From assembly GCA_003576845.1 (NCBI GenBank), contig QEVJ01000047.1, positions 1-39,586 of the forward strand: a DNA stretch of 39,586 nt, in the 5' to 3' direction. Both the position numbers and the translations under genes were made by a program. The notes beneath the pieces are model-generated. The model ran no database searches. It was given only the letters and a program-made list of their open reading frames with translations, and was not told the DNA's origin. The DNA comes from Planctomycetota bacterium. GTDB taxonomy: Bacteria > Planctomycetota > Planctomycetia > Pirellulales > PLA5. Position 1 is the first letter of the stretch. Each line of letters begins with the position of its first letter. Shown one piece after another: positions 14,439 to 22,125 of this stretch.

Positions 14439-15953
14439 TCACATCATCGGGCTGAAGAGGTGCGCGGCGGCTTCCGTGAGCTTGGTCCAGTGGGTGCGGT
14501 TGGCCATTTCTTCACCGGTAATCTCGCGGCTCGATTTCAGGTCGCGGTGGAAGACTTCGGCCAAGCGGGCCGCGAGCGACCGGCTTTCGACGAAGCACGT
14601 CGCTTCGAAGTTGAGCTTGAAGCTGCGAAGGTCCATGTTCGCGCTGCCGACGACGCTCACGTCGTCGTCGATGACGAGCGACTTGGAATGCAAGATCGCC
14701 GGCTGGTATTCGTACAGCCGCACGCCGGCGTGGAGCAGCGTCGTGTAGTACGACCGGGCGGCCAGACGCACGAGCGGCGCGTCCGTTTTCGCGGGCAATA
14801 GAATCCGCACGTCAACGCCAAGATACACGGCGGTCCGGAGGGCCGTCACGATCGACGGGTCGGGAATGAAATAGGGCGTCGTGATGTAGATGCGCTTGCG
14901 GGCGTGGGTGAGACTGATGAACAGCGCGTCGTGGAGGCTGTTGTTCATCGTGTGGGGTCCGCTGGCGACGATGGCGCAGGTCGCGTCGGCCGACATCGTT
15001 TCGGCGGATATCCAATCGCCGGCGAACTCGGAAAGCGGGGCGCGCCCGCCGGCAAGCGCGTCTTCGCGCCAACGGCCGAAATAGCGGGTGTTGGTGATGT
15101 CTTCTCCCGAGGCGAAGTACCAGTCGTCGACGAACACTTCCTGCAACTGATCGACGGCCGGTCCGCGGATGGCGATGGCCATATCGCGCCAGCCGCGGGT
15201 GTATTCGTCGCCGACGTTTAGCCCGCCGAGGATTCCAATCCGGCCGTCGGCGACGACGATCTTGCGGTGATTGCGGAAGTTAAGGGCGGGGCTGCGGGTG
15301 AAGTACCTGGGAGGAAGGAAGAGCGCGACTTTGCCGCCCGCTTCGCGGAGCGGGTCCATTAGACGCCCGCCGACCTTCGGCGCGCCGAACGCATCGCACA
15401 ACAGCCGCACGTCGACGCCGGCGGCGGCTTTCTCGGCGAGCAGGTCGCGGAACCTCCGGCCCCTCGCGTCGTCGTTCCAGATGTAGAACAACAGATGCAC
15501 GTGGTCGCGCGCATCGCGGATGACGGCTTCCATGGCCCGAAAGAACTCATCGCCGTCGTTGAGCAGGCGGACGCGATTTCCGTCGGTCGATGGGAACACC
15601 CACGACGCTTCTTCCTTCGGCAGCTTGAGCGGCAACGCGCCGACGAAGTTGGCGGGCGGAGCCTTGTCGACCTCGCCGCGGACGTCGCGAAGCGAGCGCC
15701 ACACATGGGCCGAGGCTTTGCGGCGGCGGCGGCGCTTGCGCGCAAGGTGCTTGCGCCCCAGCGCCCACCAGAAGAACAAGCCGACGGGCGGCATCGCGAA
15801 CAGCGCGAGAATCCAGGCCAGAGCGGCGTAGGGAAGCCCTTCGCGTTCGACCAGCACCGAAGGCACGCTGAGCAGCACGAATAAGTACGAGACGACGAGC
15901 AGAACGTCCCACCAACTCGGCGACCAGGAAAGCGAGGAAAAGAATTCGGCCAT
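14439..15953 (-). CDS. cls: Cardiolipin synthase (phospholipase D family)
   Basis: A 504-residue inner-membrane enzyme that joins two phosphatidylglycerol molecules into cardiolipin and glycerol. Seen: two N-terminal membrane segments (about residues 16-34 and 42-65), a basic stretch (KHLARKRRRRRK), and two phospholipase D domains, each with an HxKxxxxD motif: NHRKIVVADGRIGILGG near residue 228 and LHSKSLVIDDDVSVVGSANM near residue 419. The length (about 480-510) matches ClsA-type enzymes. The ATG at 15953 places the first membrane helix at the usual distance. It is divergent from nothing close and follows the efflux operon on the same strand. Confidence 0.9.
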   Translation of the reverse strand: MAEFFSSLSWSPSWWDVLLVVSYLFVLLSVPSVLVEREGLPYAALAWILALFAMPPVGLFFWWALGRKHLARKRRRRRKASAHVWRSLRDVRGEVDKAPPANFVGALPLKLPKEEASWVFPSTDGNRVRLLNDGDEFFRAMEAVIRDARDHVHLLFYIWNDDARGRRFRDLLAEKAAAGVDVRLLCDAFGAPKVGGRLMDPLREAGGKVALFLPPRYFTRSPALNFRNHRKIVVADGRIGILGGLNVGDEYTRGWRDMAIAIRGPAVDQLQEVFVDDWYFASGEDITNTRYFGRWREDALAGGRAPLSEFAGDWISAETMSADATCAIVASGPHTMNNSLHDALFISLTHARKRIYITTPYFIPDPSIVTALRTAVYLGVDVRILLPAKTDAPLVRLAARSYYTTLLHAGVRLYEYQPAILHSKSLVIDDDVSVVGSANMDLRSFKLNFEATCFVESRSLAARLAEVFHRDLKSSREITGEEMANRTHWTKLTEAAAHLFSPMM

Positions 15954-15999
15954 GCCGCCAATTGTCGCGCGGACCGACGCGCCTGACTAGCGGCGCGAC

Positions 16000-16115
16000 G
16001 AATTGTGAATCGTAAATGGTGAATTGTGAGTGGTGAACGCGTGGAAGCAAACGAGCCACCCGCGGATCGTCGTTCATTCACAATTCACAATTCACCATTT
16101 TGCATTCACCATTTG
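16000..16115. repeat. AATTCACAATTC-type repeat cluster, second copy
   Basis: AATTGTGAATCGTAAATGG and GGTGAATTGTGAG words on the left face CATTCACAATTCACAATTC and ACCATTTTGCATTCACC words on the right, in imperfect inverted arrangement around about 16055. It fills the gap between the RND permease and the cardiolipin synthase. Confidence 0.6.
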
Positions 16116-16130
16116 CTCCTACGACCGCAA

Positions 16131-19100
16131 TTACCGCGCCACAGCGGGCCGGTGGCGCTGCCCTTCGTCGCGGTCTTCGTCGGCATCTTCGGCGGCCTCG
16201 GCGACGATGGCTTCGTCGTCTTCGGGCGCTGGCCAGCCGCCGGCGAGGGCGGCCATTTCCGGGTCCAGTGGCGCGGCCTGCGACCACAGGCCCCAGCGTA
16301 TCGCCAGCGCGTCGCGAATGTCGACGCAGAGCGTAAAGAGCGTCGGCACGAGGACCAGCGTGAACACGGTGGTAATGACCATGCCGCCCAGCAGCACGGC
16401 GCCGATGCCGCGATAGAGCTCGCTGCCCGCTCCGGGCGCGATGACCAGCGGCAAGAGGCCGATCAACCCGCCGATGGTGGTCATGAAGATCGGACGGATA
16501 CGGATGCGAACCGCTTCGATGATGCCGGCTCGGGGACTCATGCCCTCTTCGCGCATGTGGATTAGCGCTTGCTCGACGATGAGGATCGGGTTATTGACGA
16601 CGGTGCCGACGAGAATCACGAATCCCAGCATGGTGAGCGCGTCGAGCGGCTGCAGCACCCACAGGTTCAACAGCCACAACCCCACGAACCCGCCGACCGC
16701 GCCCAAGGGGACGCTCGTCATGATGACGAACGGATAAAGCCACGACTCGAACAGCGCGGCCATGAGCAGGTACGTGATGACGACGGCCAGCAGAAAGTTC
16801 ATCCGCAGCGACGTCCACGTGTCGCGGAGCTTGTCGGCGGTGCCGGAGAGGCCGATCTTGTACGTTCCCGCTTCGAGAATGCCGCTCTGTTGCATTGGCT
16901 TGACGATTTCGTTCTCGATCCGGTCCATGGCGGCTTCGAGCGGAATCTCGGGTGCGGGGCGAACCTGGATCGTGATCGCGCGGACTTGCTCGCGGCGGTT
17001 GATCTGCTCGGGGCCGCTGGAAAGCGACACGTTGGCCACGCTTCCCAGCGGAACGACGTGGCCGCTGGGCGTGGCGATTGGCAACGAAGCGACGTCTTGC
17101 GAACCGACGATGAACCGCTCGTCGCCCATGATGCGGAGGTCGATCTTCGTACCGCCGATGAAATAGTCGGTGACGTAAGCGCCGTCGACGAGGGCGTCGA
17201 CGGTCGCGCCAAGTTCGCTCGACGAAATCGCCAGATCGTCGGCGACTTCCTTGCGGCGCTCGATGTGCATTTCGGGATTGGCCAGGTCGAGGCTTGGCTT
17301 GGGGATGGCGGCGCCCTTGGTGGCCTCGGTCGAGATCATCGGATCGACCTGGCCGATGATCTGTCCGCCGAGGGCCACGAGCTTGCGGATATCCGGACCG
17401 GAGATTTCGACGTCGATCGAGCGGCCGCCGGTGAGTCCTTGCTCGAACAGGCTCGCCTGGCTGGGGAAGATCCGCATGCCCGGCACGTCAGCCGTGGCGT
17501 TGAGCAGCAGCGGAATCATCTCCTTGGCCCGCATCGGGTCGTCGGCCCGCACGCCCATGAATAGAGACTTATTCCGAACGACGAAGAAGAAGTCGGCGAT
17601 GATCGGGCCGTCGAGTTGTTTCGCGGCTTCGCTACCCGCCGCGACGTCCCAGTAAGGGCGGAGCTTGGACTCGATGCGGTCGCCGACGTCCATCAGGTGG
17701 TCCATGTTATAGCCCGGCGGGGGCTGCATGAAGCCGATCACGAGGTTGCGGTTGCCGTTGGGCAGGTATTCGACCTTGGGAAACAACAGCCACGCGAAAA
17801 TGAGCGACGCGGCAATGAATCCGGCCGCGACGACGAGGCGAAACGCGAGGCCGCGCTGCAAGCGTTCGTTGATTGCGACGACTTTGCCGACGAACCAACC
17901 GCCGAGGCGATCGGAGGGTTGCAGAACGTAAGGATCGAGGACGGTGTGGACGCGCTCCCATGCGGCCGCGATTCCGCGACGGATACGGCTCGGCTCGGCG
18001 GAAGCGCGCCGTGTCGGCTGGCCGTTCGTCCCAGGCCGGACGAACGCGATGGCGGGAACATCGCCGTTGTCGCCGTTGTCGTCGCAATCGCTCGTGAGCG
18101 CGGATTTGGCGTCGGATTCCTTGTCGGCGTCCTCGCGTCCTGGTTTCAAGAGCCGCGTGGCCATCGTCGGCACCACGGCGATCGCCACCGCCAGCGATAG
18201 CGCGACCGAAGCGCTGATCGCCAGCGCGATGTCCCGGAACAACTGCCCCGCTTCATCCTGCATGAACACGACGGGGAGGAACACGGCGAGGTTCACCACC
18301 GAAGCGTTGACGAGCGCGCCCCAAACTTCTTTCGCCCCGCGCGCCGCGGCGACGATCGGGGCCTCGCCGTTCTGGTTGCGGCGATAGATGTTCTCGAGCA
18401 TCACGATGGCGTTGTCGACCAACATGCCGACGGCGAACGCAAGTCCGCCCAGGCAGAGCACGTTGAGCGAACGCCCCATCACCCACATGGCGAGGAACGC
18501 GCCGATGGTGCTGATCAAGATGTGCAGACCGATGATGACGGTCGACCGCCCGCTGCGCAGGAACAAGAGTAGCGTGAAGAACGTGAGGATGCCGCCGGAG
18601 ACGATGTTGTCGGTGACGAGATCGATGGACGACTGGATGTACTGGGTTTCGTCGTAGACCTGTTGCAGTTGCAGCCCGCGCTGTTTGAGCACCGTCTCGT
18701 TCAATTCGTTCATTGTTTCGGTGAGGCCGGCCTGCACGTCGATGATGTTCGCGCCGACTTTGCGCATGGCGTTGAGCGCCATGCTTTTCTGGCCGAAGCG
18801 GCGGGTGAGGCTGTCGGGCTTTTTGAAACCGATTCGCACCTCTGCCACGTCGCGGACGTAAACCGGCGCCCCGTCGCGGCGGGCGAGAATCACGTTCTCG
18901 ACGTCCTCGGGCGATTCGAACTTGCCGAGCGTGCGGGTGATGATCCGCCGCTTGCCTTCCCAGAAGTCGCCGCCGGACGTGTCTTTGTTTTCGGCCCGCA
19001 GAACGCCGGCGACCTGGGCGATCGTAAGCTGCCGGGCGGCGAGCTTTTGGATGTCGACGACGACTTGCAGCTCTTCGTCTTCGCCGCCGACGACGTTCGC

Positions 19101-19778
19101 CGCCGACACGCCGGGCACCCGCTCGAACGCCGCCTCGATCGTATCCTCGGCGAAGCGGCGGAGCTTGGGAACGTCTTCGTTGGAAATGTTGAGCTCATCG
19201 AGTTCGCGAACTTCCGGGTGTTCTTGGCGAATCTTCTTGTAGCGGTAGAGGAACAGCCCTCCGCCGATCTTCTCCCGCAGCGGCACGACGATTTCGGCCA
19301 GATGCGGATGCCGCTCGACGAACGCGGCCAACTCCGCTTCGGTCGGGATGACCGGCGTGAGCATGAACCAGGCGATCGGGCGATCCGAGAGGTTCGACGT
19401 GCTGATGACCGGCTCATCGGCGTCGATCGGATATTCTCGAACCTGCGCGAGCCGCGTGTTGACGTTGACCAGCGCCTCTTGCATGTTCGTGCCGACGTCG
19501 AACTCGAGGTTGATCTCGCCCCGCGAGTCCGACGACTCGCTGCTCATTTTCGACACGCCCTCGACGTTCTTGAGCTGCTCTTCCTGCTCGTGCACGATTT
19601 CCTTTTCGACCTCGGCCGGCGTGGCGCCGGGCCAACGCGTTTCGACCGAAATCGACGGCCGCTGCACGTCCGGCGCGAGCTGGAGCGGCATCTCGAGCAG
19701 CGCAAGCACGCCGAACATGGCGACCAATATGACGCCCACGGCGACTTTGACCGGATTGCGGATAAAGTATTCGATCAT
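16131..19778 (-). CDS. RND-family efflux permease (AcrB-like)
   Basis: A 1215-residue proton-driven inner-membrane pump. Seen: the first membrane segment VKVAVGVILVAMFGVLALL, the periplasmic porter domains (RWPGATPAEVEKEIVHEQEE near residue 50), membrane segment 4 with AFAVGMLVDNAIVMLENIYR (about 440-460), and the second half with the matching segment set and DALTMLGFVILVGTVVNNPI. The usual double Asp in segment 4 is Asp-Asn here. An additional cytoplasmic linker of ~60 residues (about 535-595; KPGREDADKESDAKSALTSD and so on) sits between the two halves. The ATG at 19778 is chosen because the longer reading enters a repeat. It follows the adaptor gene with 154 bases between. Confidence 0.9.
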   Translation of the reverse strand: MIEYFIRNPVKVAVGVILVAMFGVLALLEMPLQLAPDVQRPSISVETRWPGATPAEVEKEIVHEQEEQLKNVEGVSKMSSESSDSRGEINLEFDVGTNMQEALVNVNTRLAQVREYPIDADEPVISTSNLSDRPIAWFMLTPVIPTEAELAAFVERHPHLAEIVVPLREKIGGGLFLYRYKKIRQEHPEVRELDELNISNEDVPKLRRFAEDTIEAAFERVPGVSAANVVGGEDEELQVVVDIQKLAARQLTIAQVAGVLRAENKDTSGGDFWEGKRRIITRTLGKFESPEDVENVILARRDGAPVYVRDVAEVRIGFKKPDSLTRRFGQKSMALNAMRKVGANIIDVQAGLTETMNELNETVLKQRGLQLQQVYDETQYIQSSIDLVTDNIVSGGILTFFTLLLFLRSGRSTVIIGLHILISTIGAFLAMWVMGRSLNVLCLGGLAFAVGMLVDNAIVMLENIYRRNQNGEAPIVAAARGAKEVWGALVNASVVNLAVFLPVVFMQDEAGQLFRDIALAISASVALSLAVAIAVVPTMATRLLKPGREDADKESDAKSALTSDCDDNGDNGDVPAIAFVRPGTNGQPTRRASAEPSRIRRGIAAAWERVHTVLDPYVLQPSDRLGGWFVGKVVAINERLQRGLAFRLVVAAGFIAASLIFAWLLFPKVEYLPNGNRNLVIGFMQPPPGYNMDHLMDVGDRIESKLRPYWDVAAGSEAAKQLDGPIIADFFFVVRNKSLFMGVRADDPMRAKEMIPLLLNATADVPGMRIFPSQASLFEQGLTGGRSIDVEISGPDIRKLVALGGQIIGQVDPMISTEATKGAAIPKPSLDLANPEMHIERRKEVADDLAISSSELGATVDALVDGAYVTDYFIGGTKIDLRIMGDERFIVGSQDVASLPIATPSGHVVPLGSVANVSLSSGPEQINRREQVRAITIQVRPAPEIPLEAAMDRIENEIVKPMQQSGILEAGTYKIGLSGTADKLRDTWTSLRMNFLLAVVITYLLMAALFESWLYPFVIMTSVPLGAVGGFVGLWLLNLWVLQPLDALTMLGFVILVGTVVNNPILIVEQALIHMREEGMSPRAGIIEAVRIRIRPIFMTTIGGLIGLLPLVIAPGAGSELYRGIGAVLLGGMVITTVFTLVLVPTLFTLCVDIRDALAIRWGLWSQAAPLDPEMAALAGGWPAPEDDEAIVAEAAEDADEDRDEGQRHRPAVAR

Positions 19779-19782
19779 GACG

Positions 19783-19878
19783 GTCAAAATGCAAAAGGCA
19801 AAATGAAAAATGCAGAACGCCGATTGGCTCGACACCCGCATTCGTCATTCTTCATTCTTCATTTTGCATTCTTCATTT
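19783..19878. repeat. AATGCAAAA/CATTCTTCATTTTGC repeat cluster
   Basis: AAATGCAAAAGGCAAAATGAAAAATGC-type words (about 19785-19812) face TTCATTCTTCATTTTGCATTC words (about 19850-19878) in inverted arrangement. The pattern is like the AATTCACAATTC clusters elsewhere in this window but with different words. It lies between adaptor and permease. Confidence 0.55.
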
Positions 19879-19880
19879 CC

Positions 19881-19940
19881 CCTCTAACCTCTAACCTCTA
19901 ACCTCTAACCTCTAACCTCTAACCTCTAACCTCTAACCTC
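19881..19940. repeat. Heptamer tandem array (CCTCTAA) x 8.6
   Basis: Eight perfect copies of CCTCTAA run from 19881 to 19936, followed by CCTC. The array overlaps the 3' end of the membrane-fusion protein gene: its TAG stop at 19935-19933 and the last codon lie in the repeat. Perfect identity of the copies suggests recent slippage. Confidence 0.9.
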
Positions 19941-21228
19941 CCGTCTGCTTCTGCGCCAACACGCGAACTTCCTCGCCGTCGCGGCGACGTTCGTTGCCCT
20001 CGACCACGACCGACTGGCCGACTTTCAGTTCTCCATTCTTCGCGGTCACGGCGATCACGTGCCCGACCGCTTCCCCGAGCTTGACGGGAATCGCCTTGAC
20101 GACCGACGTGCCCCCCTGCGACTCGACGATATACACGAGCGGCTCGGGACCGCCGATCACCAGCGCGTCCTTCGGCACGACCAACGCCAGCGCCGGTTCG
20201 TTCACCCTCAGGCTCACGCGGGCCGACATCCCGGCTTTGAGCAGGGGCTGACCATTCACCAGTTGATTCTCGACGCGAATTTTCACCGGCATGCTCCGCG
20301 ACCGCACGTCCGCTTGCGGGACGACGAGCGCCACCGCGCCGGCGAATTCCGCATTCGGCAGGGCGTCGACGCGAACCGATGCGGCCAGGCCGAGCGAGAC
20401 GTTCTCGACGTCGCCTTCGGGCACCATCGCCATTACGTCCACTTGTTTGAGCTCGATCACTTCGACGATCGGATCGCCCTTGTTCACCCACGCGCCGACT
20501 TCCGTGCTTTCGGCCGTCACGTAGCCGTCGTAGGGGGCGCGGATCGTGTACTTCGCCTGCATGTCGCGGAGCCGCTCGACTTCGTGCATCGCGGCCGCTT
20601 CGCGGGCCTTGGCCTGGGCGATCTGCTCGGGGCGCGGACCCGCCTCCGCCAAATCGCGGGCCGCTTTTGCCGCGGCGAAGAGTTTTTGGAGTTGGTGGGC
20701 GTTGGACATCGCTTCTTCCAACTCGCCCTCATTGGCCTGACCGCGTTTGGCGAGACCTTCCACCCGGCGGAACTTCGTCGCGGCGTATTCGGCAACCGCT
20801 TTGGCGGCGTCTTCGCGAGCAATGGCGGCGTCGAGGTCTTCCTTGCGCGTGCCGTTTTGCATTTCGGCCAGTTCTTGCTTGCGGAGTTCCCAGTTCGCCT
20901 CGGCGACGGCAACTTCCGCTTCGATGGTCTTGGTCAGCAATTGGGCGACGGGCTGCCCTGCCTTTACCGGGTCGCCTTCGTTTACGTGTAGCGTCGTTAC
21001 CCGACCATCGACCGCCGAGCCGAGCACGCTCTTGCGAAGCGGCATTACCGTGGCGACGAACGACTTGGTGACTTCGACGTTCTTTTTTGCGACAGGCGCG
21101 ACGCGGACCACCGCCGGTGGCGGCTTCGGCTGAGCCTGGGCGAGCGCCCCCGGAACATGCCAAATACCCGCCGCGGCGACCGCGGACAAGGCAATCGCAA
21201 ATCGAATCGAGATCGTTCGGGCGTACAT
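19933..21228 (-). CDS. RND efflux periplasmic adaptor (membrane-fusion protein)
   Basis: A 431-residue HlyD/AcrA-type adaptor that links the inner-membrane pump to an outer-membrane channel. Seen: a signal peptide (FAIALSAVAAAGIWHVPGALA, cleavage near residue 26), a lipoyl half-motif VDGRVTTLHVNEGDPVKAGQ, a long alpha-hairpin (about 100-210) rich in Ala/Glu/Lys, the second lipoyl half YTIRAPYDGYVTAESTEVGA, and beta-barrel and membrane-proximal domains ending in GQSVVVEGNERRRDGEE. The ATG at 21228 is preferred over a TTG at 21246. Its stop codon is supplied by a CCTCTAA repeat. It is followed by the RND permease, with a MarR gene 40 bases upstream; the outer-membrane channel gene is not in this window. 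Confidence 0.9.
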   Translation of the reverse strand: MYARTISIRFAIALSAVAAAGIWHVPGALAQAQPKPPPAVVRVAPVAKKNVEVTKSFVATVMPLRKSVLGSAVDGRVTTLHVNEGDPVKAGQPVAQLLTKTIEAEVAVAEANWELRKQELAEMQNGTRKEDLDAAIAREDAAKAVAEYAATKFRRVEGLAKRGQANEGELEEAMSNAHQLQKLFAAAKAARDLAEAGPRPEQIAQAKAREAAAMHEVERLRDMQAKYTIRAPYDGYVTAESTEVGAWVNKGDPIVEVIELKQVDVMAMVPEGDVENVSLGLAASVRVDALPNAEFAGAVALVVPQADVRSRSMPVKIRVENQLVNGQPLLKAGMSARVSLRVNEPALALVVPKDALVIGGPEPLVYIVESQGGTSVVKAIPVKLGEAVGHVIAVTAKNGELKVGQSVVVEGNERRRDGEEVRVLAQKQTGG

Positions 21229-21267
21229 AGGACTGGTTCCCGACAAGTAAGGGAGAATCCTGGGCGG

Positions 21268-21801
21268 CTACTTGGCCACCGCGGATGCTGTGTGGGCCGC
21301 AGAAGCGACACGCGAACCGTTCGCTCCGTTCGCGGAACTCGACAGCACGCGCGGCGTCGGGTCGTTCGCCTCCGCGGAGATGTTTTGGCGGACGCGCGCC
21401 AAGAGGTCGATCAGCGTTCCACGTTCCTCGTCGCTGAATCCCCGCGTCGCCATCGCCCGAACCCCTTGGGCACAGGACAAGACTTTTTCCCATTCGGGTT
21501 CGGCTTGGGGCGTGGCGCGGATGATTTTCTTGCGGCGGTCCGTGGGGCAGTCGTGGCGGCAAATCCAGCCGTTGCGCTCCATGCGGTCGAGGATGCCGAC
21601 CAGCGTCGGCGCTTCGATCGACAGCCGCTCGGCCAGGTCGGCCTGGGTGAGCTCGCCCTCGTAGGCGAGCCAACCAAGCACTTGAGCCTGCCGCCAGGTG
21701 ATGCCGGACGGCTCGATCGCGGCGTTCACCGCCCGTTCATAATCCTTGGCGGCCAGCATCAGCCAATGGCCGACGCTCTGCTGAAAATCGTGGCGGAGCA
21801 T
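21268..21801 (-). CDS. MarR-family transcriptional regulator
   Basis: A 177-residue winged-helix dimer protein that usually represses an efflux operon and is released by small aromatic or toxic ligands. Seen: an N-terminal helix (VGHWLMLAAKDYERAVNAAI), the recognition region with LTQADLAERLSIEAPTLVGI and LDRMERNGWICRHDCPTDRR, the wing (RRKKIIRATPQAE), and a C-terminal dimer helix (FSDEERGTLIDLLARVRQNI). The last ~30 residues are an Ala/Ser-rich tail. It is the first gene of the adaptor-permease operon, so it most likely controls this pump. An inverted repeat at 21817-21840 lies just upstream of its start. Confidence 0.88.
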   Translation of the reverse strand: MLRHDFQQSVGHWLMLAAKDYERAVNAAIEPSGITWRQAQVLGWLAYEGELTQADLAERLSIEAPTLVGILDRMERNGWICRHDCPTDRRKKIIRATPQAEPEWEKVLSCAQGVRAMATRGFSDEERGTLIDLLARVRQNISAEANDPTPRVLSSSANGANGSRVASAAHTASAVAK

Positions 21802-22125
21802 TTCAAATCGCGGTTGTTAGCGAATTGTTAGTGGCGCTAATTGTTTGCCAAGCCAATGATAGATTCGGCTCGAATAAGCGTCAATCCATGCATCGAGGGA
21901 TAAGCCAAATTGGCCACGCGATCCACCCGTGCGAGCGGTGTGTTTCGCACGGCCGCGTCGCAGATCCTTAGCTCGCTTGTGCAAAATCTCCTCGACGGCC
22001 GCGAAATCCGGCCATTATAATGGGGCGACGCGACGGCGAACCGCAGGTCCAACGCTCGCAACACCTTCGGCCTCAACAACGGGCGCGGATGGAATGGGCG
22101 GAATCGTCCTGCGAGGTATTCTCGG
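21802..22125. other. Divergent promoter region (MarR operon / PSCyt gene)
   Basis: This 324-base gap separates two divergent operons. It holds the MarR operator candidate at 21817-21840. No gene is supported on either strand, though the minus strand stays open for some length. Confidence 0.5.
21817..21840. promoter_or_regulatory. Candidate MarR operator
   Basis: TTAGCG-N12-CGCTAA is an inverted repeat only 16 bases upstream of the MarR start. Nearby direct TTGTTAG words (TTGTTAGCGAATTGTTAG) add to the pattern. Self-repression by MarR proteins through such sites is usual for the family; this site is an inference. Confidence 0.35.

Noticed and set aside
18663-19901. Plus-strand open reading of 412 codons opposite the RND permease
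   Set aside because: Antisense of the conserved permease, ending in repeat-derived sequence.
19881-19940. Heptamer array as a CRISPR or telomere-like array
   Set aside because: Repeat unit is 7 bases with no spacers; it is a simple tandem repeat.
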